Shown: in pieces, positions 30,661 through 40,433 of the stretch
Layout: every line of letters starts with the position of its first letter
How positions within the stretch are numbered: the stretch's first letter is position 1
NCBI RefSeq assembly: GCF_000332115.1
Contig: NC_020156.1
Span: 2,543,501-2,607,500 of the forward strand
Source of the DNA: Nonlabens dokdonensis DSW-6
Lineage (GTDB): Bacteria; Bacteroidota; Bacteroidia; Flavobacteriales; Flavobacteriaceae
Direction of reading: 5' to 3'
Length of the DNA: 64,000 bases
Notes under the pieces: model-generated
What the model was told of the DNA's origin: nothing
The model's input: the letters and a program-made list of their open reading frames with translations, nothing else
Database searches by the model: none
Made by a program: the position numbers and the translations under genes

Positions 30661-31506
30661 ATGAAAAATATAAATAATAGAATGATTTTAAGAAACGCCA
30701 TAAGAATTTGCTCAGTTGTATCATTATTAATAGTAGTGAGCTGTAATCCTGACGAGACTCAAGTAGTTGCCGAACTTAATAATTTAGTAATGCAAGACGA
30801 GTTTGATGTAGAAGGCGCTCCTAATAGTGCATTATGGACTTATGATATAGGTACTGGTGATAATGGTTGGGGAAATAACGAGCTACAATATTATACCGAT
30901 AGAACAGAAAATGTAACAGTAGAAAATGGAATGCTTTTAATCACTGCAAATCGTGAGCAGTTTAATGGCTCTTCTTACACATCAGCAAGAATTAAAACAG
31001 AAGGTCTGTTTGAACAAGCTTATGGAAGATTTGAAGCTCGTATTCAACTTCCTTACGGTAAAGGCTACTGGCCAGCATTCTGGTTGTTAGGCAATGATTG
31101 TGATCAGAATCCATGGCCTCAATGTGGAGAAATTGATATCATGGAATACTTAGGCGATGCACCTACTTCTATCTTTGGCACGGTACACGGACCAGGATTC
31201 TCAGCGGGAGAGTCTATTTCAAAGGAATACGTTTTAGAAAATGACCGTTTTGATACAGGTTTTCACGTATTTGGTATAGAATGGGGTCCTGATTATATCA
31301 ATTATTATGTAGATAATGTGCTTTATAATCAAATCACAAAAGCTGATGTTCTAGAAGAAACTGATGGACAAGGAGAATGGGTTTTTGACCATCCATTTTA
31401 TATAATTCTTAATGTTGCGATAGGCGGAAACTTACCAGGATCTCCTGATGCCGAAACTGTATTCCCTCAAACCATGCTAGTTGATTATGTAAGAGTATAT
31501 CAATAA
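30661..31506 (+). CDS. GH16 endo-beta-1,3-glucanase (laminarinase) lipoprotein
   Basis: A 281-aa enzyme: lipoprotein signal (SLLIVVSCNPDETQ) then a single GH16 beta-jellyroll. The catalytic motif is GEIDIMEYLG with nucleophile E157, D159 and acid/base E162. Other laminarinase-type markers are WGNNELQYYT, SARIKTEGLFEQAYGRFEAR, PYGKGYWPAFWLLG and FYIILNVAIGGNLPG. These fit the bacterial endo-1,3-beta-glucanase branch (GH16_3). It cuts beta-1,3-glucan internally, probably at the outer surface given the acidic residues after Cys. It sits between lipoprotein A and the PKD-CBM lipoprotein, all on one strand with short gaps. Confidence 0.94.
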   Translation: MKNINNRMILRNAIRICSVVSLLIVVSCNPDETQVVAELNNLVMQDEFDVEGAPNSALWTYDIGTGDNGWGNNELQYYTDRTENVTVENGMLLITANREQFNGSSYTSARIKTEGLFEQAYGRFEARIQLPYGKGYWPAFWLLGNDCDQNPWPQCGEIDIMEYLGDAPTSIFGTVHGPGFSAGESISKEYVLENDRFDTGFHVFGIEWGPDYINYYVDNVLYNQITKADVLEETDGQGEWVFDHPFYIILNVAIGGNLPGSPDAETVFPQTMLVDYVRVYQ

Positions 31507-31593
31507 TGATAGCTATTATAAATGGCGTAAATATTTAAAATTTCTATTATCAATATAAAATAATGTTTTTTTGACAGTCAAAACTCTTATAAA

Positions 31594-32358
31594 ATGAAAA
31601 ATATATTTAAAACAATTACAACATTATTTCTTGTAGTTTTTGCTATGGGTTGTAGTGATGAAGATCCTCTTTTCTCACAGAGTTTCTCAGCTGGATTTAC
31701 ACAAACTATTAATCAGTCTACTGGAACTGTGCGATTCATTAATACATCCTTTGACGCAAATTCTTATGCTTGGGATTTTGGAGATGGAACAACTTCTACA
31801 TTGATTAATCCTATCAAGGTTTACACTATGGGCGGCACTTACACAGTACGTTTGCAGGTAACCAATAACAAAGGTGCTACAGCTCAATTTGAAGATGTGA
31901 TAGTAATTAATGAGCAGTTTAACGGAGGCTTATTAGTTAATGGAGATTTTGAAAATGGAAACACGGCTTGGATTCAAGGAGTAGACGATAATAATCCTGC
32001 GCCAATCGTGACCGTTGGAGCTAATACTTTTTATCAAACTAATGTGACTAACCCCAATCCATCACAGCCATTTTTAGTAAATGTGAGTCAAAAAGTAGAG
32101 ATTACTCAAGGATCAACTTACATATTGACTTTTGACGCTTGGTCAGATGTTAATAGAGATATCATAGCTGGAATAGGACTAAGTGGTGGCAGTTTTGCAA
32201 ATACTGTTCAAACAGTGAGTATCAATGACATTCAACAACAGTATCAACTCACTCTAATTGCAGCAGGTTTTGGCGCTTCAGATGCACGAGTATTATTTGA
32301 TCTAAATGGGCAAGCAGGTTTAGTAAATATTGATAATGTATCACTAGTACTACAGTAA
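31594..32358 (+). CDS. PKD plus CBM lipoprotein
   Basis: A 254-aa lipoprotein (VVFAMGCSDEDPL). Residues about 28-105 form a PKD domain (NSYAWDFGDGTTSTLINPIKVYTMGG pattern with the diagnostic WDFGDGT). Residues about 112-254 form a CBM4/9-like jellyroll (LLVNGDFENGNTAWIQG at its start, VNIDNVSLVLQ at its end). No catalytic motif, so it is a carbohydrate-binding accessory, probably surface-exposed beside GH16. It lies 87 bases after GH16. Confidence 0.82.
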   Translation: MKNIFKTITTLFLVVFAMGCSDEDPLFSQSFSAGFTQTINQSTGTVRFINTSFDANSYAWDFGDGTTSTLINPIKVYTMGGTYTVRLQVTNNKGATAQFEDVIVINEQFNGGLLVNGDFENGNTAWIQGVDDNNPAPIVTVGANTFYQTNVTNPNPSQPFLVNVSQKVEITQGSTYILTFDAWSDVNRDIIAGIGLSGGSFANTVQTVSINDIQQQYQLTLIAAGFGASDARVLFDLNGQAGLVNIDNVSLVLQ

Positions 32359-32504
32359 AAGTAAATTATTAATTTATCTAATTATTGAATTCAAATAGAG
32401 AATTACCTTTAAATAGAAATTCACACATAACAATTTAAATTGTTATTAATGTTAAGGAATTTTATTTAAAATAAGTTCATTTTTTTGATCATTAAAAAGC
32501 GCAA

Positions 32505-33917
32505 ATGAATTTCAAAAAACATATTTTTTATCTGTCAATTTTGACATGTTTTATATTTTTAATGTTTACTTCAAGTTGTGAAAGAGATTTATCTGATGAC
32601 GCAACATTGGCAACTTTCCCTAAGACTGGAGAAATCTATACAGATTCTTTTGTTAGTATGGGTAGCGATTTCTACTTGCCGTTTGCCGACTCAAAACCTG
32701 ATGCCTTCTCCATCGATAATGAAGAAGGTTATCAAAGCAACTCTTCCATACGCATCGATGTCCCTAATGCCGTTGATCCTAATGGAAATTATGCAGGGGC
32801 GATTTTTAGAGTTGATGGTGCGCCTAGAGATTTGACAGGGTTCAATGCTCTTACTTTTTGGGTAAAAGCTTCAAGAGGCGTGAGTATAGATGCGATAGGT
32901 TTTGGTCAAGATTTTTTAGGTGATAAGTATCAAGTTACCGCAAACAATGTTAATGTAGATACTAACTGGTCTCAAGTAACTATACCTATTCCAGATGCCT
33001 CAAAATTAATTGAAGAACGTGGCGCCTTCTGGTATGCTATGGGAACTCAAGGGACAGGTGGTTCTGCCTATATAGTCTGGTTTGATGAGATTAAGTTTGT
33101 CAACTTAGCAACTGTAGCACAACCTAGACCAGCAATCTCAAACGGTAATGACATAGTTACTAACTCCTTTACCGGTGTAAATCTTTTAGTTAGTGGCTTG
33201 ATAGAAACATTTAGTTTAGGATCAGGTGCAGATCAAGTGGTAACAGTTGCGCCTAACTATTATAATTTCACCTCTTCAGATGAGAGCGTAGCAACGGTAG
33301 ACGATTTAGGAAATATTACCGTAAATGCTGCTGGAACAACAACAATTACAGCAACTTTAGGTAGTTTAAATGCCGCTGGATCTTTAACGATCAATTCACA
33401 AGGGGCTTTTCAATTGCCACCAGCACCTACTTTAGACGCTAGTAGGGTAATTTCTATTTTTAGCGATGTATATACTAATGTTCCTGTGGACTATTATAAT
33501 GGGTTTTGGTTACCAGGATCTTCAACCGGTTCTGCAGATTTTTCTGTAAACGGAGACAATATCTTAAATTATACAGACTTCAATTATGTAGGTACTCAAA
33601 CTGGAAACCCACTTACGGACGCTTCTAACATGACTATGATCCATTTTGATATGTATGTACCAGGAGTCATACCTCCTAATTTTGATTTTCTTATCTCTAT
33701 CGAGGATTGGGGTGCAAATGGTATCGATAACGGTGGCGATGACACCAGACAGCAAATATTTGTGCGTCGCAATCAAGTAGTTGCTGATACTTGGATTTCT
33801 ATCGACGCACCTTTAACTTTAGTAAATAAGAATAATATCGGTTTAATTATATATGAAAATATCAATGGTTCCTCATTGAGAAATTTTTATTTAGACAATG
33901 TCTATTATTATAATTAG
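32505..33917 (+). CDS. Surface glucan-binding-type lipoprotein B
   Basis: A 470-aa paralogue of lipoprotein A with the same order: lipoprotein signal (FTSSCERDLSDDA), CBM-type beta-sandwich (SSIRIDVPNAVDPNG, RDLTGFNALTFWVKAS), Big2-like domain (SSDESVATVDDLGNITVNAAG), and the C-terminal module starting VISIFSDVYTN at about residue 315 and ending FYLDNVYYYN. The mature N-termini of A and B are nearly identical (CERxLSDD...LATFPxTxEIxTD), so duplication was fairly recent or this segment is constrained. It is separated from PKD-CBM by a 146-bp AT-rich gap. Confidence 0.75.
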   Translation: MNFKKHIFYLSILTCFIFLMFTSSCERDLSDDATLATFPKTGEIYTDSFVSMGSDFYLPFADSKPDAFSIDNEEGYQSNSSIRIDVPNAVDPNGNYAGAIFRVDGAPRDLTGFNALTFWVKASRGVSIDAIGFGQDFLGDKYQVTANNVNVDTNWSQVTIPIPDASKLIEERGAFWYAMGTQGTGGSAYIVWFDEIKFVNLATVAQPRPAISNGNDIVTNSFTGVNLLVSGLIETFSLGSGADQVVTVAPNYYNFTSSDESVATVDDLGNITVNAAGTTTITATLGSLNAAGSLTINSQGAFQLPPAPTLDASRVISIFSDVYTNVPVDYYNGFWLPGSSTGSADFSVNGDNILNYTDFNYVGTQTGNPLTDASNMTMIHFDMYVPGVIPPNFDFLISIEDWGANGIDNGGDDTRQQIFVRRNQVVADTWISIDAPLTLVNKNNIGLIIYENINGSSLRNFYLDNVYYYN

Positions 33918-33976
33918 TTGATCGAACCTAATATTGAAATAATAAATAAAATTAAAAAGAGTGATTGTTTTTATTC

Positions 33977-33992
33977 CGCTTTCGCGAAAGCG
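33977..33992. repeat. 16-bp palindrome, copy 7
   Basis: Exact copy in the gap between lipoprotein B and the phosphorylase-like gene, 60 bases after the former's stop. Confidence 0.95.
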
Positions 33993-34068
33993 AGACAGAA
34001 ACAAGCAATTCAATACTATTTTACAACAACAGATTTGAATCTGTTATGAAGATAATTTAATAACCCAC

Positions 34069-37000
34069 ATGACTGACAAAAATTTATATTTAGGAAATCA
34101 AAAAGCAACCTTTAAAAAACAAGAAGTTAAAGGAGAATTGGTAGAATTCCAAAATGAACAATATTATAAAATAAGTAACCACGATGCTATGCGTCCATTT
34201 TTTATGAGCATAGTGAGTGATTCAAATCACTGGATGTTTATTTCGAGTAATGGAGGTCTAACTGCTGGTCGTAAAAACAGTGATTCGGCATTATTTCCTT
34301 ATTACACCGATGATAAAATAACAGAGTCTAGTGATATAACTGGAAGTAAAACGATTATTAAAGTATATAAAAATGATCGTGTTTTATTATGGGAACCGTT
34401 TTCTAAAAGGTATAATGGCATTTACAGTATTACTTGTAATTTGTACAAAAATGTCTATGGGAATAAGGTAGTTTTTGAAGAAATTAATCATGACCTAAAA
34501 CTTACTTATCGCTATCACTGGAACTCAAGTGATGCCTACGGATTTATAAAAAAATCAGAGCTTATTAATAATGCTTCAGAACAAGTTAAGGCTACCGTTT
34601 TAGATGGTTTACAAAACATGTTACCAGCGACAGTAGGAGAGGATTTGCAAAAAGCCTCTAGTAACCTTGTTGATGCTTATAAAAGATCTGAACTTAAAAA
34701 AGAAACAGGCATCGGCATAATTGCTTTAAGTGCCGTTATCGTAGATAAAGCAGAACCTAGCGAGGCTCTTAAAGCAAATATTGCTTGGTCATTAGGTTTG
34801 AACAATCCTACTTATTTGATGTCTAGCCTGCAGTTAGAAAACTTCAGAAAAGGAGAAACTGTACGTCAGGAAGATGATATAAAAGCAGAAAAAGGAGCCT
34901 ATTTTACTGTTTCAGAAATGACTATAGAAGCAGAAGCTACAAAGGAGTGGTTTTTTATTGCTGACGTGAATCAAACAATAGTTTCCATAACCGATATTTC
35001 TAATCAAATCAAAACGGATGCTCATCTGATAGAAAAAATAAACGATGATATTGCGTTAGGAAGCGAGAAGTTAGTGAAACTCATCGCGGCTTCTGATGGT
35101 TTACAGCTTACGGAAGACCCACTTACCAACAATCGTCATTTTGCAAATACCATGTTCAATATCATGCGTGGTGGGATATTTGACAATAATTATGTCATTG
35201 AAAAAGTAGACTTTATCAATTATATAAAGAAAGCAAATAGCGAAGTTTATGATGAAACTAAGGAGCTTTTAAATGAACTTTCAGAAACTTTTAATCAGCA
35301 AGTTCTTTTAGAGTTAACTAATACTAATGAAAATCCGCATTTTAAAAGATTAGTTATTGAATACCTACCATTGAAATTCAGTAGAAGACATGGTGACCCT
35401 AGCCGACCTTGGAATAAGTTTTCTATCAATACACGTAGTGAAGTAGACGGTTCTAAAATACTAGATTATGAAGGGAATTGGAGAGATATTTTTCAAAATT
35501 GGGAAGCACTAGCACATTCTTATCCAGAGTTCATTGAAGGCATGATTCATAAATTTTTGAATGCCACTACTTTCGATGGTTACAATCCATATCGTGTCAC
35601 AAAAGGAGGCTTTGATTGGGAAGTTATTGAAGAGGACGATCCATGGTCTTATATAGGATACTGGGGTGATCATCAAATCATATACTTACTTAAATTTTTA
35701 GAATTTATAAGAGATCACTATCCTAGCAGGCTAGCCAGCTTCATTAATGAGGACGTATTTGTATATGCAAATGTTCCATATAAAATAAAGCCTTATAGCG
35801 ATATTTTAAAGAACCCTAAAGACACTATCGACTTTGATTACAAACTTCAAGAAGTTATTGAAGAGCGTAGAGAAAAATTAGGTGCCGATGGCGCTCTTCT
35901 AAAAGACAATTCTAGCGCTATTTATCGAGTGAATTTAATTGAAAAATTACTTGCTACGGTATTAGCAAAAGTTTCTAATTTTATTCCAGAGGCTGGAATA
36001 TGGTTAAATACACAACGTCCAGAGTGGAATGATGCAAATAACGCTCTAGTAGGAAATGGTGTCTCCATGGTAACTCTTTACTACCTAAGACGATTCTTAA
36101 ATTATTTTGAGGAATTTATTACTGCTGCAAATTTTGACACGACTTCAGTTTCCGAAGAATTGGAATCGTTTTTTGATGCTGTAAATAAAACACTTGAGAA
36201 GCATCAAGAAGTATTAGATGGTAATGTTGATAACGGCCAGCGTAGAGCTATTTTAGACGGTCTTTCTCAGCCAGCGAGTGATTACCGTGAACAAGTTTAT
36301 GACAATAATTTTTCTGGAAAAAAGGAAAATGTTTCTAAGCAAGAGTTGTTAGAATTTGTTAGAATGACTTTGAAATATTTAGATCATAGTATTGATGCAA
36401 ATAAGCGATTTGATAATATGTATCATGCATATAACTTAATGACTATTGAAGATAATGGAGAGATAAGTGTTTCTTATTTATCAGAAATGTTAGAAGGTCA
36501 AGTGGCTGTTTTAAGTTCTGGATACCTGACATCATATCAAGCTCTAGAGGTGATGGACGGTTTAAAAGCAAGTGCTTTATTCAGACCAGATCAATACAGC
36601 TATATTTTGTATCCTAATAAGAATCTTGCAGGGTTTGAGGAGCGTAACATTATTCCTAGCAACTTAGTAGATCAATCAAAACTGTTGCAAAAACTTGTAG
36701 CAAATGATAATCATCAGATTATCGTCAAGGATTTAAATGGCACATACCATTTTAATGCTTCTTTCAATAATGTAAATAGTCTTAAAAAAGCTCTTAAGGA
36801 TCTTGATATTGATACCTACTCTGATTTAATTGCTGATGAACAAAAGCAATTAGAAAAAACATTTGAAGCAGTTTTTAACCATAAAGCATTTACTGGTAGA
36901 TCAGGAACCTTCTTCGGTTATGAAGGTTTAGGATCCATTTACTGGCACATGGTTTCTAAATTACTACTAGCTGTACAAGAGTGTAGTCTTAAAGCGGTGA

Positions 37001-37530
37001 ATGAAGGAGCAAGTCCTGTTGTTATAGGTAAAATGCTGGATCATTATTATGAGATCCAGGCTGGAATAGGTGCTCATAAATCACCAAAATTATACGGTGC
37101 AGTTCCTACAGATCCCTATTCACATACTCCAGCTACTAAAGGTGCTCAACAACCAGGTATGACGGGACAAGTAAAAGAAGATATTTTGAGCCGTTTTGGA
37201 GAGTTGGGTCTTGTGGTGAGTGATGGAATATTACATTTTAAGCCCAGCTTATTGCGCGATCAAGAATTCCTCAAAGAAGCAAAATCATTCGATTACATCA
37301 ATGTGAATCAGGAGAAAAAATCCCTTCAGGTAGCAGCTGGCTCGCTGGCATTTACCTATTGTCAGGTGCCTGTTGTATACACGCAAAATAATAAAGAAGC
37401 TGTCAAGGTGACTTTTGTTGATGGAAGTGAGACTTCATTTGGTAATTTACAATTGGATACTGAAATGAGTGAGCAATTGTTTAAGCGTACAAATAAAATA
37501 GAACTCATAGAAGTTCATCTTAAGAAATAA
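34069..37530 (+). CDS. Large cytosolic GH94/GH149-like beta-1,3-glucan phosphorylase
   Basis: A 1153-aa protein without signal peptide or membrane segment. It begins with a beta-sandwich-like region (NHWMFISSNGGLTAGRKNSDSALFPYY) and continues into a long alpha-helical region that fits an (alpha/alpha)6 barrel. TQRPEWNDANNALVG carries a W-N-D motif like the catalytic DWND motif of GH94 phosphorylases; the candidate general acid is D655. Size, absence of export signal, and position among beta-1,3-glucan genes point to the GH149 family (beta-1,3-oligoglucan phosphorylases, about 1100 aa), which release glucose-1-phosphate. I recognise the clan with more confidence than the exact family; GH161 or an uncharacterised relative is possible. 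Confidence 0.68.
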   Translation: MTDKNLYLGNQKATFKKQEVKGELVEFQNEQYYKISNHDAMRPFFMSIVSDSNHWMFISSNGGLTAGRKNSDSALFPYYTDDKITESSDITGSKTIIKVYKNDRVLLWEPFSKRYNGIYSITCNLYKNVYGNKVVFEEINHDLKLTYRYHWNSSDAYGFIKKSELINNASEQVKATVLDGLQNMLPATVGEDLQKASSNLVDAYKRSELKKETGIGIIALSAVIVDKAEPSEALKANIAWSLGLNNPTYLMSSLQLENFRKGETVRQEDDIKAEKGAYFTVSEMTIEAEATKEWFFIADVNQTIVSITDISNQIKTDAHLIEKINDDIALGSEKLVKLIAASDGLQLTEDPLTNNRHFANTMFNIMRGGIFDNNYVIEKVDFINYIKKANSEVYDETKELLNELSETFNQQVLLELTNTNENPHFKRLVIEYLPLKFSRRHGDPSRPWNKFSINTRSEVDGSKILDYEGNWRDIFQNWEALAHSYPEFIEGMIHKFLNATTFDGYNPYRVTKGGFDWEVIEEDDPWSYIGYWGDHQIIYLLKFLEFIRDHYPSRLASFINEDVFVYANVPYKIKPYSDILKNPKDTIDFDYKLQEVIEERREKLGADGALLKDNSSAIYRVNLIEKLLATVLAKVSNFIPEAGIWLNTQRPEWNDANNALVGNGVSMVTLYYLRRFLNYFEEFITAANFDTTSVSEELESFFDAVNKTLEKHQEVLDGNVDNGQRRAILDGLSQPASDYREQVYDNNFSGKKENVSKQELLEFVRMTLKYLDHSIDANKRFDNMYHAYNLMTIEDNGEISVSYLSEMLEGQVAVLSSGYLTSYQALEVMDGLKASALFRPDQYSYILYPNKNLAGFEERNIIPSNLVDQSKLLQKLVANDNHQIIVKDLNGTYHFNASFNNVNSLKKALKDLDIDTYSDLIADEQKQLEKTFEAVFNHKAFTGRSGTFFGYEGLGSIYWHMVSKLLLAVQECSLKAVNEGASPVVIGKMLDHYYEIQAGIGAHKSPKLYGAVPTDPYSHTPATKGAQQPGMTGQVKEDILSRFGELGLVVSDGILHFKPSLLRDQEFLKEAKSFDYINVNQEKKSLQVAAGSLAFTYCQVPVVYTQNNKEAVKVTFVDGSETSFGNLQLDTEMSEQLFKRTNKIELIEVHLKK

Positions 37531-37553
37531 TGAATGAAGATAGTTTGTGTTTT

Positions 37554-37569
37554 CGCTTTCGCGAAAGCG
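37554..37569. repeat. 16-bp palindrome, copy 8
   Basis: Exact copy between the phosphorylase-like gene and the GH17 lipoprotein gene, 24 bases after the former's stop. Confidence 0.95.
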
Positions 37570-37602
37570 GAAATTCAAACCAATTAAAACATAAAACTAG
37601 TC

Positions 37603-38862
37603 ATGAAGGCCATACTCACATCTTTAGTAATGATTTTAATCGTTTTTACAGCTTGTAAAGATGTTAACGAGCCTTATAAAACAATGTCAAAACCGACAAT
37701 GAAAACAGCCAAAGAAATTTTATCAAATCCAGAATATCTAGCCATTTCTTATGGCGGTTATCGAGGTAAAACTAGAGATGAGCAACCTACTGTTGCACAA
37801 CTTAAAGATGATATGAAAATATTGTCGGCAATGGGTATCAAGATTCTTCGCACTTACAACGTGCAGTTACCTCAAGCATCTAATATTGCAAAGGCAATTG
37901 ATGAGCTCAAGAAAGAAGATCCTCAATTTGAGATGTACATCATGCTTGGAGCATGGATCGATTGTAAAAATGCATGGACGGGATTAGAACCAGATCATAA
38001 TGTAGAAAGTGAAGCAAACGCTGGAGAAATAGAGCGAGCCGTAGCATTAGCAAATCAATATCCTGAAATCGTAAAAATAATTGCGGTCGGTAATGAGGCG
38101 ATGGTAAAATGGGCAGCGAGTTATTACGTACAACCTGAAGTCATTCTCAAATGGGTGAATTATCTACAGAATTTAAAGAAAACGGGAAAGCTACCATCTG
38201 ATTTGTGGATCACAAGTTCTGATAATTTTGCTTCTTGGGGTGGAGGCGATTATATCTATCACACGCCAGATTTGACAGAGCTTTTCAAAGCAGTAGATTA
38301 TGTGTCTATTCATACCTATCCTATGCATGACACGCATTATAATCCTGTTTTTTGGGGAACTTTAAATTATGAAAAAAGTTTGACCGATCTTGAAAAGATA
38401 GATACTGCGATGCATAAATCCTTAGATTATGCAAAGTCTCAATACCGCAGTGTGGTAGATTATATGCATGTTATAGGAGTAAACAAACCTGTTCATATAG
38501 GTGAAACAGGATGGGCAACTGTTTCTAATGGGCATTATGGACCAGATGGCTCTAGAGCTACTGACGAGTATAAGTCTGCAAAATTCTATCATTTGATGAG
38601 AGACTGGACCACAAGTGAAGGGATTGCTTGTTTCTATTTTGAAGCCTTTGATGAACAATGGAAAGATGCTAGAAACCCTAAAGGATCTGAAAATCATTTT
38701 GGGTTATTTACAATAAAAGGAAAGGCAAAATATGCCTTATGGGATCTTGTAGATCAAGGCAAGTTTAAAGGCCTTTCTAGAGATGGAAAAAAGATCACAA
38801 AAACTTATGATGGAAACAAAAAGAAACTAATGAAGGACGTTCACTTACCTCCTTTAAAATAA
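37603..38862 (+). CDS. GH17 beta-1,3-glucanase-like lipoprotein
   Basis: A 419-aa lipoprotein (LIVFTACKDVNEPYK) with a GH17-type TIM barrel: IKILRTYNVQLPQA near the start, acid/base E165 in AVGNEAMVKW, nucleophile E301 in HIGETGWAT, then FYFEAFDEQWK. GH17 enzymes hydrolyse or transglycosylate beta-1,3-glucan. The residues after Cys are less acidic than in the A/B/GH16 lipoproteins, so it may face the periplasm. It is one of three GH17 domains in this locus and the only exported one. GH30 follows 46 bases later. Confidence 0.88.
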   Translation: MKAILTSLVMILIVFTACKDVNEPYKTMSKPTMKTAKEILSNPEYLAISYGGYRGKTRDEQPTVAQLKDDMKILSAMGIKILRTYNVQLPQASNIAKAIDELKKEDPQFEMYIMLGAWIDCKNAWTGLEPDHNVESEANAGEIERAVALANQYPEIVKIIAVGNEAMVKWAASYYVQPEVILKWVNYLQNLKKTGKLPSDLWITSSDNFASWGGGDYIYHTPDLTELFKAVDYVSIHTYPMHDTHYNPVFWGTLNYEKSLTDLEKIDTAMHKSLDYAKSQYRSVVDYMHVIGVNKPVHIGETGWATVSNGHYGPDGSRATDEYKSAKFYHLMRDWTTSEGIACFYFEAFDEQWKDARNPKGSENHFGLFTIKGKAKYALWDLVDQGKFKGLSRDGKKITKTYDGNKKKLMKDVHLPPLK

Positions 38863-38908
38863 ATCAATCACGCTCTGAGGAAGATGAAGAAAGATAAAAC
38901 AAAAGCTT

Positions 38909-40429
38909 ATGAAACTAAAATCTTATGGAACAATTTGCATGCTAATTCTTCTTATGACAAGCTGTAAAAATCTCAATGAATCTCAGTCAATGGTTGACGA
39001 TAATAAACTTGATGTAAAGGTGTATGAAACATCTGCAGCAGGTAATAACCTAACTGAGGTAACACCTTTTACCGTTGCTGACAGTGCAGCCATCATTACA
39101 ATAAATGAAGATAAAAAGTTTCAAACTATTACGGGCTTTGGCGGCGCATTCACAGAATCTTCTGCCTATTTGCTCAATCGATTGAGCAAAAAAAACAGAG
39201 ATACGATTATAAATGCATATTTCTCTAGAGCAGGAGCTAACTACTCTCTAACGCGCACGCACATGAACAGTTGTGATTTCTCATTATCACAGTATTCTTT
39301 TTCTCCCGTAGAAAATGATATGAATCTAGAGCACTTCACCATTGAGGAAGATCGTGATGATTTGATCCCTATGATTAAAGATGCTATGGCGGCTTCAGAA
39401 GATGGCTTTGATATTTTTGCTTCACCATGGACAGCAGCTCCTTGGATGAAGGACAACAACAAATGGGTAGGAGGCAAGCTGCTTCCTAAATATTATGACA
39501 CCTGGGCACTTTTCTTTTCTAAATATATAGATGCTTACGAGGCAGAAGGTATTCCTATATGGGGTTTTACGGTAGAAAATGAACCTCACGGAAATGGGAA
39601 TAACTGGGAAAGTATGCATTATACACCTAAAGAAATGACAGATTTTGTCGAGTTTCACTTAGGTCCTAAACTGGAAGCAGATGGTCATGGAGATAAAATT
39701 ATATTAGGATACGATCAAAATAGAGCAGGACTTAGAGAATGGGTAGATGAGATGTACAGAGATGAAGCTTCCTCAAAATATTTTGACGGTACAGCAATTC
39801 ACTGGTATGAAAGTACCTATGATTACTTTCCAGAAGAATTGCAATATGCTCATAACAAAGCACCAGATAAATATTTAATAGAGACAGAAGGATGCGTAGA
39901 TTCTGAAGTGCCAGCTTGGAAAGATGATAACTGGTACTGGTCTAAAGAAGCAACCGATTGGGGTTGGGACTGGGCAAGTGAAGAAGATAAACATTTGCAC
40001 CCTAAGTATGCCCCAGTAAATCGTTATGCACGTGATATTATAGGCTGTATGAATAACTGGGTAGACGGTTGGGTAGACTGGAATATGGTACTGGACAAAC
40101 AAGGTGGTCCTAACTGGTTTGAAAACTGGTGTGCGGCTCCTGTGATTGTAGATCCAGAAAATGATGAGGTTTATTTCACGCCATTGTATTATACCATGGC
40201 ACATTTCAGCAAGTTTATACGACCTGGTGCTGAGGTGATCGAAGCAAATAATACAGATAAAAACTTGATGGTTACCGCCGCAAAAAATCCTGATGGAACT
40301 ATTGCTGTGGTAGTTTTTAATGAAGGCATGGAGGATAAAAGTTATTCGTTACGCTTTCGCGAAAGCGAGATCAACATCAAACTAGGTCCTCAAAGTCTAC
40401 AGACCGTTTTAATACCAAACCAAAACTAA
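38909..40429 (+). CDS. GH30 beta-glucosidase/beta-1,6-glucanase lipoprotein
   Basis: A 506-aa lipoprotein (LILLMTSCKNLNESQ). GH30 markers: TITGFGGAFTESSAY, SPWTAAPWMKDN, acid/base E225 in GFTVENEPHG, nucleophile E327 in LIETEGC, and a C-terminal beta domain from about 425. In a laminarin locus this family would remove beta-1,6-linked glucose branches; that role is inferred from context and subfamily resemblance (GH30_1/30_3). Palindrome copy 9 lies in the C-terminal beta domain, encoding RFRES. The transporter fusion gene begins 4 bases after its stop. Confidence 0.92.
   Translation: MKLKSYGTICMLILLMTSCKNLNESQSMVDDNKLDVKVYETSAAGNNLTEVTPFTVADSAAIITINEDKKFQTITGFGGAFTESSAYLLNRLSKKNRDTIINAYFSRAGANYSLTRTHMNSCDFSLSQYSFSPVENDMNLEHFTIEEDRDDLIPMIKDAMAASEDGFDIFASPWTAAPWMKDNNKWVGGKLLPKYYDTWALFFSKYIDAYEAEGIPIWGFTVENEPHGNGNNWESMHYTPKEMTDFVEFHLGPKLEADGHGDKIILGYDQNRAGLREWVDEMYRDEASSKYFDGTAIHWYESTYDYFPEELQYAHNKAPDKYLIETEGCVDSEVPAWKDDNWYWSKEATDWGWDWASEEDKHLHPKYAPVNRYARDIIGCMNNWVDGWVDWNMVLDKQGGPNWFENWCAAPVIVDPENDEVYFTPLYYTMAHFSKFIRPGAEVIEANNTDKNLMVTAAKNPDGTIAVVVFNEGMEDKSYSLRFRESEINIKLGPQSLQTVLIPNQN
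40352..40367. repeat. 16-bp palindrome, copy 9, inside a CDS
   Basis: Exact copy near the 3' end of the GH30 gene, read in the RFRES frame (SLRFRESEI), different from the AFAKA frame used in four other genes. Confidence 0.95.
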
Positions 40430-40433
40430 AATT

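Noticed and set aside
39875..40204. Minus-strand open frame of 109 codons inside the GH30 gene
   Set aside because: Tracks the coding sequence of the GH30 catalytic domain in a shadow frame; composition not protein-like.
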